From NCBI GenBank assembly GCA_038319025.1, contig JBBQCW010000024.1:1-27647 (forward strand): a stretch of DNA of 27,647 bases. The letters run 5' to 3'. The position numbers and the translations under genes are program-made. The notes beneath the pieces are model-generated. The model was given only the letters and a program-made list of their open reading frames with translations, had not been told where the DNA came from and searched no databases. Origin of the DNA: JBBQCW01 sp038319025 (GTDB taxonomy: Bacteria; Actinomycetota; Thermoleophilia; Solirubrobacterales; Solirubrobacteraceae). Shown one piece after another: positions 1 to 6,262 of the stretch (its first letter is position 1; every line of letters starts with the position of its first letter).

Positions 1-134
1 GTGGTGGCCCCGTCGGTGTCGGCACGGCAACCGCGAAATCAATGGTGTTGAACATTGTGCTCGTCCATCTGATCGGGATGCTCGGCACACAAGTTTTCTG
101 GGGCGCCAACCCGCGCGCACCAATCGGAGGATGA
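1..134 (+). CDS. MlaE/YrbE-family ABC transporter permease, C-terminal end (partial)
   Basis: Reading from base 3, the window opens inside a coding frame that ends at the TGA at 132-134. The 43 visible residues begin GGPVGVGTATAKSM, continue with a hydrophobic helix (VLNIVLVHLIGMLGTQVF) and end WGANPRAPIGG. This matches the conserved C-terminus of MlaE/YrbE permeases, which in actinobacteria sit in Mce-type lipid-transport operons; the glycine-rich GGPxGVG segment before the last helix is typical. The family moves lipids across the envelope with an ATPase and MCE-domain proteins; those partners are not in the window and should lie to the left. The start of the gene is cut off. Identity is judged from the C-terminal motif only, so the exact subfamily is uncertain. 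Confidence 0.72.
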   Translation, partial: GGPVGVGTATAKSMVLNIVLVHLIGMLGTQVFWGANPRAPIGG

Positions 135-136
135 CC

Positions 137-610
137 ATGGCGGCGACACGCACCCGCACTGCACCCGCACCTGCACCCGGCCCCGGAGCGCCGCTCGACG
201 AGGCTCCCGCGCGCCGCGAACTGCGTCGCCAGATCGCCTACCTCGAAGGTCGCCTCTGCGCCTACCCCCCGACCGCGGGCCTGCCTCGCCCCCAACCGCG
301 CCCAGGACCCGGCGTCCTCGATTTCGCGACCCTCACCGCCATCCGCGACGACCTTCACGAGAGGCTCGCCGCAGCGCGCGCAGCGCAGATGGCAAACACG
401 GCGGACACCCAGCGCGCCCGGGACCGTCTGGAGCGCATGCTGCTCGCTCCCGGAAAGCACCGCTTCGTCCGGGTCTCCAACGCCGAACTCGGTGTTCCCG
501 GGTGCGGGGTCTGGCACGTTCGTCCGCGTTTGGGACCGCTCGGGCTGCTGATGGACTGGTGGGTCGTAAAGGTCAGCTCCGGCTGCCCGTTACCCGGACC
601 CCCACTATGA
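137..610 (+). CDS. Conserved-looking hypothetical protein with short coiled coil
   Basis: No function is recognised. The 157-residue product starts with an Ala/Pro-rich disordered stretch (residues 1-25), followed by a short amphipathic helix with coiled-coil spacing (RRELRRQIAYLEGRL, about 27-41), a Pro-rich linker, a second helical part (about 65-105) and a compact C-terminus with several Trp and Gly residues (WHVRPRLGPLGLLMDWW, then VKVSSGCPLPG). No signal peptide or membrane helix is clear. I place the start at the ATG at 137 because GGAGG at 126-130 is 6 bases upstream of it. The ATG at 131 overlaps the permease stop as ATGA but would have no gap to that ribosome site. It is probably co-translated with the permease upstream. 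The last 6 bases overlap the end of the convergent methyltransferase gene. Confidence 0.6.
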   Translation: MAATRTRTAPAPAPGPGAPLDEAPARRELRRQIAYLEGRLCAYPPTAGLPRPQPRPGPGVLDFATLTAIRDDLHERLAAARAAQMANTADTQRARDRLERMLLAPGKHRFVRVSNAELGVPGCGVWHVRPRLGPLGLLMDWWVVKVSSGCPLPGPPL

Positions 611-1357
611 GCGCACGGCCCGCCCGCACACCACGACGGCGTACTCCGGATCGTCCGGACTGAGGATCGCCGGATCGACCTGCTCGATCGGCATTCCGTA
701 GAGGAACGACGCCGCCGACTGCACGTTCCCGTGGCTTTCCACCGTGATCTGGCTCGCGCCGAACGCCTCAGCCAGCAGGAGACGCAACCCGGTGACCGTC
801 AGATGGAAGACGTCGGGGAATCCGCCTGCGTCGTGGGCCAGGCTGATCTGGCTGATGGAAGGTGCCGTCACGAGCAGGACGCCGCCCGGAGCGAGCACAT
901 CGTGGGCGTGGGCCACGGCGGCGCGCAGGTCGTAGATCGCCGACAGCGTCTGCGTGCAGATGAAGCAGTCAAAGACGCCGGTGGGGAGCCCCTCGCCCGT
1001 CTCCAGATTGCCGGCGATCGTGGCCCGCGTAGCGGCAGGATCGGCGTCCAGGATGTCGCCGCGGGTCACCCGGTCGCCCCCGATCAGGCGCGTGTAGTGA
1101 TCGTCATGGATCTCCAGCACACGGCCCCGGACATCGCCGGCGTTCGCACGCAGAAAGCCCTCAATATACGTGCGGTCCAAGGCATTGCCCAGATCCAGGC
1201 CGTAGCGCCGACTGACCGGCTCGGCCGGCAGCACGGGCAACCGACGGCGCGCGCGTTCGGAGGCCGGCGCAGCACGGTCCAGGGCCGACTGGGCCGCTCG
1301 CCAGCTCCTGGCGTACAGGCGACCGGCGGAAGAGCGCAAACGGGATTGGGCAGGCAT
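605..1357 (-). CDS. Class I SAM-dependent methyltransferase (glycan-locus type)
   Basis: Predicted 250-residue cytoplasmic methyltransferase of the type often found beside glycosyltransferases. Family-like signatures are YIEGFL (64-69) before strand 1, a degenerate motif I, VLEIHDDHY (80-88), where a usual Gly-rich loop is replaced by acidic and His residues, FDCFICTQTL (129-138), the post-motif PGGVLLVTAPSISQI (158-172) and a C-terminal GNVQSAASFLYG segment (210-221). The substrate is unknown; a sugar or modified sugar of the locus polysaccharide is an inference. The start is taken at the ATG at 1357. A TTG at 1384 in the same frame would add nine residues but would leave only 5 bases to the divergent epimerase gene. 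The TAG stop lies inside the last codons of the convergent upstream gene. The family is secure; function in glycan methylation is moderately likely. Confidence 0.82.
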   Translation of the reverse strand: MPAQSRLRSSAGRLYARSWRAAQSALDRAAPASERARRRLPVLPAEPVSRRYGLDLGNALDRTYIEGFLRANAGDVRGRVLEIHDDHYTRLIGGDRVTRGDILDADPAATRATIAGNLETGEGLPTGVFDCFICTQTLSAIYDLRAAVAHAHDVLAPGGVLLVTAPSISQISLAHDAGGFPDVFHLTVTGLRLLLAEAFGASQITVESHGNVQSAASFLYGMPIEQVDPAILSPDDPEYAVVVCGRAVRS

Positions 1358-1389
1358 CCGCGGGCAACTATCGCCGATGCTCAACTACG

Positions 1390-1980
1390 ATGCCCGCCGT
1401 GACCTGCGAACTGTTGCCCAGCCGCATTGACGGCCCCCTCCTGATCCAGCCCGCAGTGTTCGGCGACGAGCGCGGATTCTTCTGCGAGACGTACCGCGAG
1501 AGTGAGCTGGCGGCGCTCGGCGTGACCGACACCTTTGTGCAGGACAACCACTCCCGTTCCTCACACGGAGTCGCGCGGGGAATGCACTTCCACATCGGCG
1601 AGGGCTGCTCCAAGCTGGTGCGATGCGGCCGTGGGGAGATCGTCGACATCCTGGTCGACCTGCGCCGCGGTTCACCCACCTACGGCGAGTGGGAGGCGTT
1701 CACGCTCAGCGACGTAAACATGCGCGTCCTGTACGCGCCGGTCGGATTCGGCCACGGCTTCTGCGTGCTGAGCGATGTGGCCGACGTCCTCTACAAGCAG
1801 TCGCGCTACTTCAGCCCCGAGATCGAGCGGGGCATCACGATGTTCGATGCGGATGTGGCGATCGACTGGCCGCTGCCTACGGACGAGCTGATCTTCTCCG
1901 AGCGCGACGCCGCGGCCCCCACGTTGGCCGACATCGCCGCCGACTTGCCGTTCGTGTATTCGGCGGACGCTTCCGCTTGA
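1390..1980 (+). CDS. rfbC: dTDP-4-dehydrorhamnose 3,5-epimerase family protein (RmlC-like)
   Basis: 196-residue cupin of the RmlC family, which epimerises C3 and C5 of dTDP-4-keto-6-deoxyglucose on the way to dTDP-L-rhamnose and related sugars. Visible family features: DERGFFCETY (26-35), RGMHFH (63-68) carrying the expected catalytic His66, KLV (76-78), Tyr134 and Tyr140 in LYKQSRYFSPE, and GITMFDADVAIDWPL, where Asp153 aligns with the Asp of the usual NDP motif. Two departures stand out: the Gln after the catalytic HF is His68, and the NDP triplet reads FDA. These suggest a divergent subfamily, so the exact sugar is uncertain. No rmlA, rmlB or rmlD gene is in the window, so its partners must lie elsewhere. 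It is divergent from the methyltransferase and leads a three-gene plus-strand run. Confidence 0.85.
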   Translation: MPAVTCELLPSRIDGPLLIQPAVFGDERGFFCETYRESELAALGVTDTFVQDNHSRSSHGVARGMHFHIGEGCSKLVRCGRGEIVDILVDLRRGSPTYGEWEAFTLSDVNMRVLYAPVGFGHGFCVLSDVADVLYKQSRYFSPEIERGITMFDADVAIDWPLPTDELIFSERDAAAPTLADIAADLPFVYSADASA

Positions 1981-1983
1981 ACC

Positions 1984-1989
1984 TATGAT
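1984..1989 (+). promoter_or_regulatory. Possible -10 element for a leaderless transcript
   Basis: TATGAT lies 6 bases before the ATG at 1996, just after the epimerase stop codon. Actinobacterial leaderless genes commonly carry a TANNNT box at this distance, so that transcription begins at the start codon. There is no convincing ribosome site before this ATG. No clear -35 box is visible. The call rests on the motif and its spacing only. Confidence 0.3.
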
Positions 1990-1995
1990 CCGTGC

Positions 1996-2346
1996 ATGGC
2001 CCTTGAGGAGCAGGACGCCGCGCAACTGCCTGTAGGAGCCCAGCTCGCGGCGCGCCTGCGACATTACGAAGGGCAGGTCGCGCTGCTCGAGGTGCGACTG
2101 CTGGCCGCCGAGCAGGACAACGCGCGGGTGGGCGAGTTGGAGGAGGCGCTGCGCAGCGCGCTTCACGAGGTCGACGTGACGGCCCGTGCGCTGCAGGAGC
2201 ACCGCGTCGCGGGCGAAGCCCAGCGGGCCGCACTGGCGGCCGAGATCGACCACCTGCGCGGCGTGATGGCGGCGCTCCAAGGCTCGCTGAGCTGGCGGAT
2301 CACCCGGCCGCTTCGCCGCCTCAAGCGCGCCGCCGGCCGGCCCTGA
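1996..2346 (+). CDS. Small free-standing coiled-coil protein with SxSWRxTxPLR tail
   Basis: 116-residue, highly charged, Leu/Ala-rich protein that is almost wholly predicted coiled coil (about residues 12-95, for example RLRHYEGQVALLEVRLLAAE and LEEALRSALHEVD). It ends in SLSWRITRPLRRLKRAA. The SxSWRxTxPLR motif is well known as a tail after coiled coils on bacterial glycosyltransferases and methyltransferases. Here the coil and tail stand alone without a catalytic domain. The basic tail might touch the membrane or a partner enzyme. A structural or scaffolding role for the neighbouring glycosyltransferase is inferred from context. It lies 15 bases after the epimerase and 10 bases before the glycosyltransferase gene, so all three may be co-transcribed. 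There is no signal peptide or membrane helix. Confidence 0.7.
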   Translation: MALEEQDAAQLPVGAQLAARLRHYEGQVALLEVRLLAAEQDNARVGELEEALRSALHEVDVTARALQEHRVAGEAQRAALAAEIDHLRGVMAALQGSLSWRITRPLRRLKRAAGRP

Positions 2347-2356
2347 GCGTTCGACT

Positions 2357-4225
2357 ATGAGCGCCCCTCTGAGGTTGCGCCTCGTAAGCACGACTGGCTC
2401 CAACTTCTTCATGACCGAGCTCCTGGAGCTCGTCGCCGCGGGCGCTCGCGACCTCGGTGCCGACGCCCGTGTGGTGCTCGATCGTTTCCCCGACGGGGAC
2501 GACAACACCGTCTACGTGATCATTCCCCACGAGTACTTCGAGACGGTCACCGAGCGTGACCTGCCCACCGCCGGCCAGCTGCGTCGCACGGTCGGCCTGT
2601 GTACTGAGCAACCGGGGACCCGTTGGTTTGAGCTGGCCTTCGATCGGCTCGGAGATCTCGGGGCCGTGATGGACCTTCAGACGGTGGGGCTCGGCGAGTT
2701 GCACCGGCGCGGCGTGGAGGCCGAACACCTGCCGCTCGGTTACCACGAAAGCTGGGATGACTGGGGCCGGGACACCACCCGCGAGCGCCCTGTGGACGTG
2801 CTGTTCCTCGGCTCGGGCAACCCGCGTCGTGACCGGTTGCTGGCCGGGTACGCCCCGACGCTGTGGCCGCGCCATTCCCACATCGTGTTCGCCACCCACG
2901 AGGCCAAGCCCGCGGCCGGGCCCGGCGTGCTGGCAGCCACGGAAAAGCGCCGTGCGCTGGGTGAGGCGAGCACCATGCTGTGCGTGCGTCGCCGCGCGCC
3001 CGCCTACTTCGAATGGGTTCGGGCGTTGGAGGCGATCCTCAACGGCTGTGTCGTGGTCACCGAACACGCCGCTGGGTACAGCCCGCTGATCCCGGGTGAG
3101 CACTTCATCTCCGGTGCGCCCGAGAGCCTGGCGCTGCTCGCCGACGGCTTGCTGCGCGACCCGGACCGCCTGGAGGCGATTCGCCTTGCCGCGTACGACG
3201 CAGTCCGCGATGGGCTGCCGATGACGGCGGGCGCCGAACGCCTGCTCGCCGTCGCCGCCGACGTGCGCCAGCGGACGCCGGCACCGCCGGCCCGACCTAC
3301 TCACGAAAGGCTGCGCCAAGAGGTGTTCACGCCGCCGGTGGACGAGCCGCCGGCACCCGTGCCCGACGACGCCGCGGTGCTGAGGGCGGCGGCCAAGTCG
3401 ATCCTGCTCGACAGCCTGCGCACCCGCCGCCTGCGCGCCGTCGAGGCGGCCCGCGAACGTGGGATCGACGCACCCACCACGCCAATCGACGTCTGCACCA
3501 CGCCGGCCTACGCCGATGCGGCGCCGCGGGTCTCGGTGCTGATCCCGGCCTACAACCACGCGGAGGAGGTCGTCGAGACTCTGGCGTCGATCGCCGCCTC
3601 GGAGTTCACCGACCTGGAGGTGCTGATCCACGACGACGGCTCCACGGACTCCACCAAGGACGCGGTGCGCACGTTCCTGGAGGCCCGGCCGTGGCTGGCG
3701 GCCCGCCTCAGCACCGTCCCCGTGAACTGCGGGCTGCCCCGCGCTCGCAACCACCTGGTTGCGAGCGCCCGGGCCGACCTGCTGCTCATCCTCGACTCCG
3801 ACAACGAGGTGTGGCCCACGACGATCGGCCGCCTCGTGGCGACGCTCGCCGCCGATCCCGCCGCTGCGTTCGCCTACCCGATCCTGCAGATGCACCGCAA
3901 CGACGAACCACTTGGGTTGCGCTCCCACGACGCCTGGGATCCGGCCCTGCTCGCTTCCCGCAATCCGGTGGATGCGTTCGCCCTGATTCGCCGCGAGCGG
4001 TTGCAGGCCGTCGGCGGGTACACCGAGGATCCCCGGCTGCACGGCTGGGAGGACTACGACCTGTGGTGCCGCTTCGCGGAATCCGGCGCCTTCGGCATCC
4101 AGGTGCCGGAGATCCTGGGGCGCTACCGAACCGGATCGGTGTCGATGCTCAGCCTCACCGACGTGGACGTCAGTGAGATGCAGGCCCTGCTGCGCGAGCG
4201 ATACCCCAAGACGATGGTGGGGTGA
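2357..4225 (+). CDS. Two-domain glycosyltransferase: CgeB-like GT-B domain plus GT2 domain
   Basis: 622-residue predicted cytoplasmic enzyme. Residues 1 to about 300 resemble the CgeB/Glyco_trans_1_2 group: an N-terminal half with VYVIIPHEYF and GLCTEQPGTRWFE, a nucleotide-side half with DVLFLGSGNPRRDRLL and EAILNGCVVVTEHAAGYSPL, and the decision-type GEHFISG segment. After a Pro/Arg-rich linker (about 305-385) comes a GT-A family 2 domain: VSVLIPAYNHAEEV from 392, DDGSTD (426-431), the DxD-like DSD at 480-482 and a WEDYDLW motif near 565, as expected for substrate binding and the catalytic base. Two fused transferases probably add two successive sugars or one repeat of the locus polysaccharide; the sugars cannot be read from sequence. 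It is convergent with the minus-strand methyltransferase, with a 21-base gap. Confidence 0.85.
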   Translation: MSAPLRLRLVSTTGSNFFMTELLELVAAGARDLGADARVVLDRFPDGDDNTVYVIIPHEYFETVTERDLPTAGQLRRTVGLCTEQPGTRWFELAFDRLGDLGAVMDLQTVGLGELHRRGVEAEHLPLGYHESWDDWGRDTTRERPVDVLFLGSGNPRRDRLLAGYAPTLWPRHSHIVFATHEAKPAAGPGVLAATEKRRALGEASTMLCVRRRAPAYFEWVRALEAILNGCVVVTEHAAGYSPLIPGEHFISGAPESLALLADGLLRDPDRLEAIRLAAYDAVRDGLPMTAGAERLLAVAADVRQRTPAPPARPTHERLRQEVFTPPVDEPPAPVPDDAAVLRAAAKSILLDSLRTRRLRAVEAARERGIDAPTTPIDVCTTPAYADAAPRVSVLIPAYNHAEEVVETLASIAASEFTDLEVLIHDDGSTDSTKDAVRTFLEARPWLAARLSTVPVNCGLPRARNHLVASARADLLLILDSDNEVWPTTIGRLVATLAADPAAAFAYPILQMHRNDEPLGLRSHDAWDPALLASRNPVDAFALIRRERLQAVGGYTEDPRLHGWEDYDLWCRFAESGAFGIQVPEILGRYRTGSVSMLSLTDVDVSEMQALLRERYPKTMVG

Positions 4226-4238
4226 GAGGCCTGCTGGT

Positions 4239-4257
4239 CCGGCGCACTAGGCGCCGG
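4239..4257. terminator. Candidate bidirectional stem-loop between convergent genes
   Basis: A perfect 7-bp inverted repeat, CCGGCGC and GCGCCGG, encloses the 5-base loop ACTAG. It lies between the glycosyltransferase stop at 4225 and the convergent methyltransferase, whose TAG stop is within the loop. There is no T tract on either side, so intrinsic termination is not assured. Confidence 0.3.
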
Positions 4258-4957
4258 CCTTGATGATCTGGAAGGTCATGAACAGATTGGCGTTCCAGGA
4301 ATCCAGAGCCGCGAGTGGAAACCGGTGGATCGCCAGCTCGTCATCGGCGAACGTCGCTTCGACCATCCACCGCAACGAGCCGATGTGATTTCGGTGATCG
4401 CATGCGTTGATGTAGCGGATCTCGAGGCCTGAGTACCCACGTGCTTGAGCGGCACGGAAGGTGGTCAGCGATCGACCGGCTCGCCACAGGGCACCGGGGT
4501 CACACGGCAGGAAGATGGACAGCGCGCCGCCCGGTCGGATGACCCGACGCCAGTTTTCCAGGGCACTGCGGGGATCGGGGAGATGGTGCAGGAGGCACAT
4601 GGCCACCAGACGATCGACGGATCCGTCCGGGATCGAGGCCAGATCTTGAGCGTCGCCGGTGATGAACTCCACCGACCGACCTGACCGGCTGTTTGCCGTG
4701 GCCACCTCTCGAGCTCGATCGGACTCCCGGATGTCGAGCATCGTGTAACGCGAGAAGTCGTGACGAACGAACGGAAGGTGCTCGCCGCTGGTCGCGCCGA
4801 CCTCCAGGACGGAGTCAAAAGTGTGGTTGCTGGTCCACGGACGTTCGACGGCGGTGTGGAACATCCGCTGGACCCGACCTCCGATCCCGCCGTGGACGAC
4901 CGTGTCGTAGTGCTCGTCGTAATACCGGTCGAGCGCATCGTCAGCACGGGATCTCAT
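4247..4957 (-). CDS. Class I SAM-dependent methyltransferase
   Basis: 236-residue methyltransferase of the Methyltransf_11/25 type. Motif I is VLEVGATSGEH (50-60), where Ala-Thr-Ser replaces the more usual Gly-x-Gly start of the loop. Other features are MLDIRESD (73-80) with the acidic strand-2 residue, GDAQDL (101-106), CLLHHLPDP (121-129) and RPGG (141-144). No membrane or export signal is visible. The ATG at 4957 overlaps the stop of the AlgX-like gene as ATGA, so the two are likely translated together and may act on the same glycan or modified sugar. The target is unknown. The C-terminal half (from about 160) is rich in aromatic and His residues (YINACDHRNHIGSLRWM) and may form the acceptor pocket. 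Confidence 0.83.
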   Translation of the reverse strand: MRSRADDALDRYYDEHYDTVVHGGIGGRVQRMFHTAVERPWTSNHTFDSVLEVGATSGEHLPFVRHDFSRYTMLDIRESDRAREVATANSRSGRSVEFITGDAQDLASIPDGSVDRLVAMCLLHHLPDPRSALENWRRVIRPGGALSIFLPCDPGALWRAGRSLTTFRAAQARGYSGLEIRYINACDHRNHIGSLRWMVEATFADDELAIHRFPLAALDSWNANLFMTFQIIKAGA

Positions 4958-6162
4958 GGCTCAGTCAGGTCCGGGCCGCTGAAGATCTCCTCCACGGCGA
5001 CGAAACTGCTCCGGGCCAGCGCCTCGGCCGTCAAGGTTTCCACGTCCAGCGAGGGGCGCGGCACCCGCGCCATGAACCGCTCGGCCGTCTGGCAGACGAC
5101 CACCTGTGCCCCGACCTGATCGAGGTACTTCGGGTCCCACCCGAACGGTGCCCACACGAAATGCACCTCGGCGAACGTCTGAGCGAGAAACCACGATGTC
5201 CCCTGGTAGCTCTCGGCACCGAACCCGTAGGAGTCGCCGAACAGGACGACGCAGCGTGGGTCCGGGGCGTTGTCGTTGCGCCAGATCCGGCGCGTGCCGA
5301 TGTGTCCTCCGACCTCGCGGATCTGGTCCCAGTTGTCCTCGACGATGCGGGCCTGGCCCAGTGAATGGGGGGCGTGCATCACCTCCATGATGTTGGGCGC
5401 GAACTTGCTGCCCAGGTCGCCGCTGACGACGTAGTCGCGGCTGGCCGGCACCTCCGGGGCCTCCTCGTGCACACTGAGCGACCGCATCAGAGCGGCGTGG
5501 ATGATGGCGTTGCCCGCCGGCGTGAAATGGCTGTCGGTGACGAGACACACCTGCTGGTCGCTTGCTCCGACCCGCAGCTCCTGGAGCGGGTAGGTCAACG
5601 GTAGGTCAGCTTCGCTGATCAGTCGCTCGATCGGGCGCAGGCCCTGACGGGTCAGCGGCTCCGGGTAATGCTCCTCAAGGACGGCGACCTTTTCGGGGAT
5701 CACAAGAAACGCCACTGAACGGCCGGCCGCTTGGGCCTGTGTTTGACGGGCGGCGATCAACGCCTTCCACTCCTGGAGCCAGCCGGACGGCATGGCCAGC
5801 TCGCCGGTGAATTGCGGCACGTACCGGTTGGAGCCGCCACAGAGAAAGATCCAGCCCTCGCGACCGACGATGGCCACGTCGTCGGCCGATCGGCGCCCGA
5901 CCGGATGCGTCCAGCGCGCCAGGTCCGGATGCCACAGGTTCGCGATCAGCGGGTCGCGCCCCGTCCGGGCCTGGCTGGGATTGCGCTGGGCGTACTCCGC
6001 GGAGGCGAGGATCACCTCCGCCAGTTGCTGGACGGACTGCGAGGTGGCGAGATGGTGGGTCAGGTCGTGCTCACCGGCCTCTCGGCCCAGCAGCGCGTCG
6101 TAGAGGAGGCGCACGCCGTCCGCATTGAGCGTGTCGACGCTGTCGTCAGAGGTGGTGGTCAT
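4954..6162 (-). CDS. AlgX/AlgJ-like SGNH acetyltransferase-type protein with N-terminal DUF4214-like segment
   Basis: 402-residue protein. Residues about 15-60 (GVRLLYDALLGREAGEHD, later ILASAEYAQRNP) look like a DUF4214-type helical repeat. From about residue 97 it follows the AlgX/AlgJ SGNH pattern: VGREGWIFLCGGSNRY (99-114), VIPEK (154-158), TDSHFTPAGN with the DxH pair Asp210/His212, and VLFGDSYGFG with the candidate nucleophile Ser311. These correspond to the catalytic triad that O-acetylates alginate and related glycans. Unlike AlgX and AlgJ, no signal peptide or N-terminal membrane anchor is visible from the chosen start at ATG 6162. An upstream in-frame extension to 6246 exists but looks non-coding (Arg/Pro-rich) and does not supply a signal. 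No MBOAT partner is in the window. The donor and acceptor are unknown, and hydrolase activity is possible. Confidence 0.75.
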   Translation of the reverse strand: MTTTSDDSVDTLNADGVRLLYDALLGREAGEHDLTHHLATSQSVQQLAEVILASAEYAQRNPSQARTGRDPLIANLWHPDLARWTHPVGRRSADDVAIVGREGWIFLCGGSNRYVPQFTGELAMPSGWLQEWKALIAARQTQAQAAGRSVAFLVIPEKVAVLEEHYPEPLTRQGLRPIERLISEADLPLTYPLQELRVGASDQQVCLVTDSHFTPAGNAIIHAALMRSLSVHEEAPEVPASRDYVVSGDLGSKFAPNIMEVMHAPHSLGQARIVEDNWDQIREVGGHIGTRRIWRNDNAPDPRCVVLFGDSYGFGAESYQGTSWFLAQTFAEVHFVWAPFGWDPKYLDQVGAQVVVCQTAERFMARVPRPSLDVETLTAEALARSSFVAVEEIFSGPDLTEP

Positions 6163-6247
6163 GCTTTCGGGCGTCGTCCTGCATCCATGCACCGAGCCTA
6201 CAGGCGGGCGGGCGCTGTCTCGGACGCCGATATCGGCTGCGCGCACC

Positions 6248-6253
6248 TATCAT
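6248..6253 (+). promoter_or_regulatory. Possible -10 element for the export module
   Basis: TATCAT lies 9 bases before the ATG at 6263, in the 100-base gap between the divergent AlgX-like gene and the plus-strand export module. The TANNNT shape and position would give a very short or absent leader. An AGGA (6259-6262) also abuts the ATG. No clear -35 box is visible. Confidence 0.25.
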
Positions 6254-6262
6254 CGGCCAGGA

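Noticed and set aside
131..136. ATG at 131 as the start of the hypothetical gene, overlapping the permease stop as ATGA
   Set aside because: GGAGG at 126-130 directly abuts it with no spacing, while the ATG at 137 has the usual 6-base gap. The choice changes only two residues.
2321..4042. Long minus-strand open frame (573 codons) opposite the two-domain glycosyltransferase
   Set aside because: Arg/Gly/His-rich translation with no motifs; it is the antisense image of a well-supported gene in GC-rich DNA.
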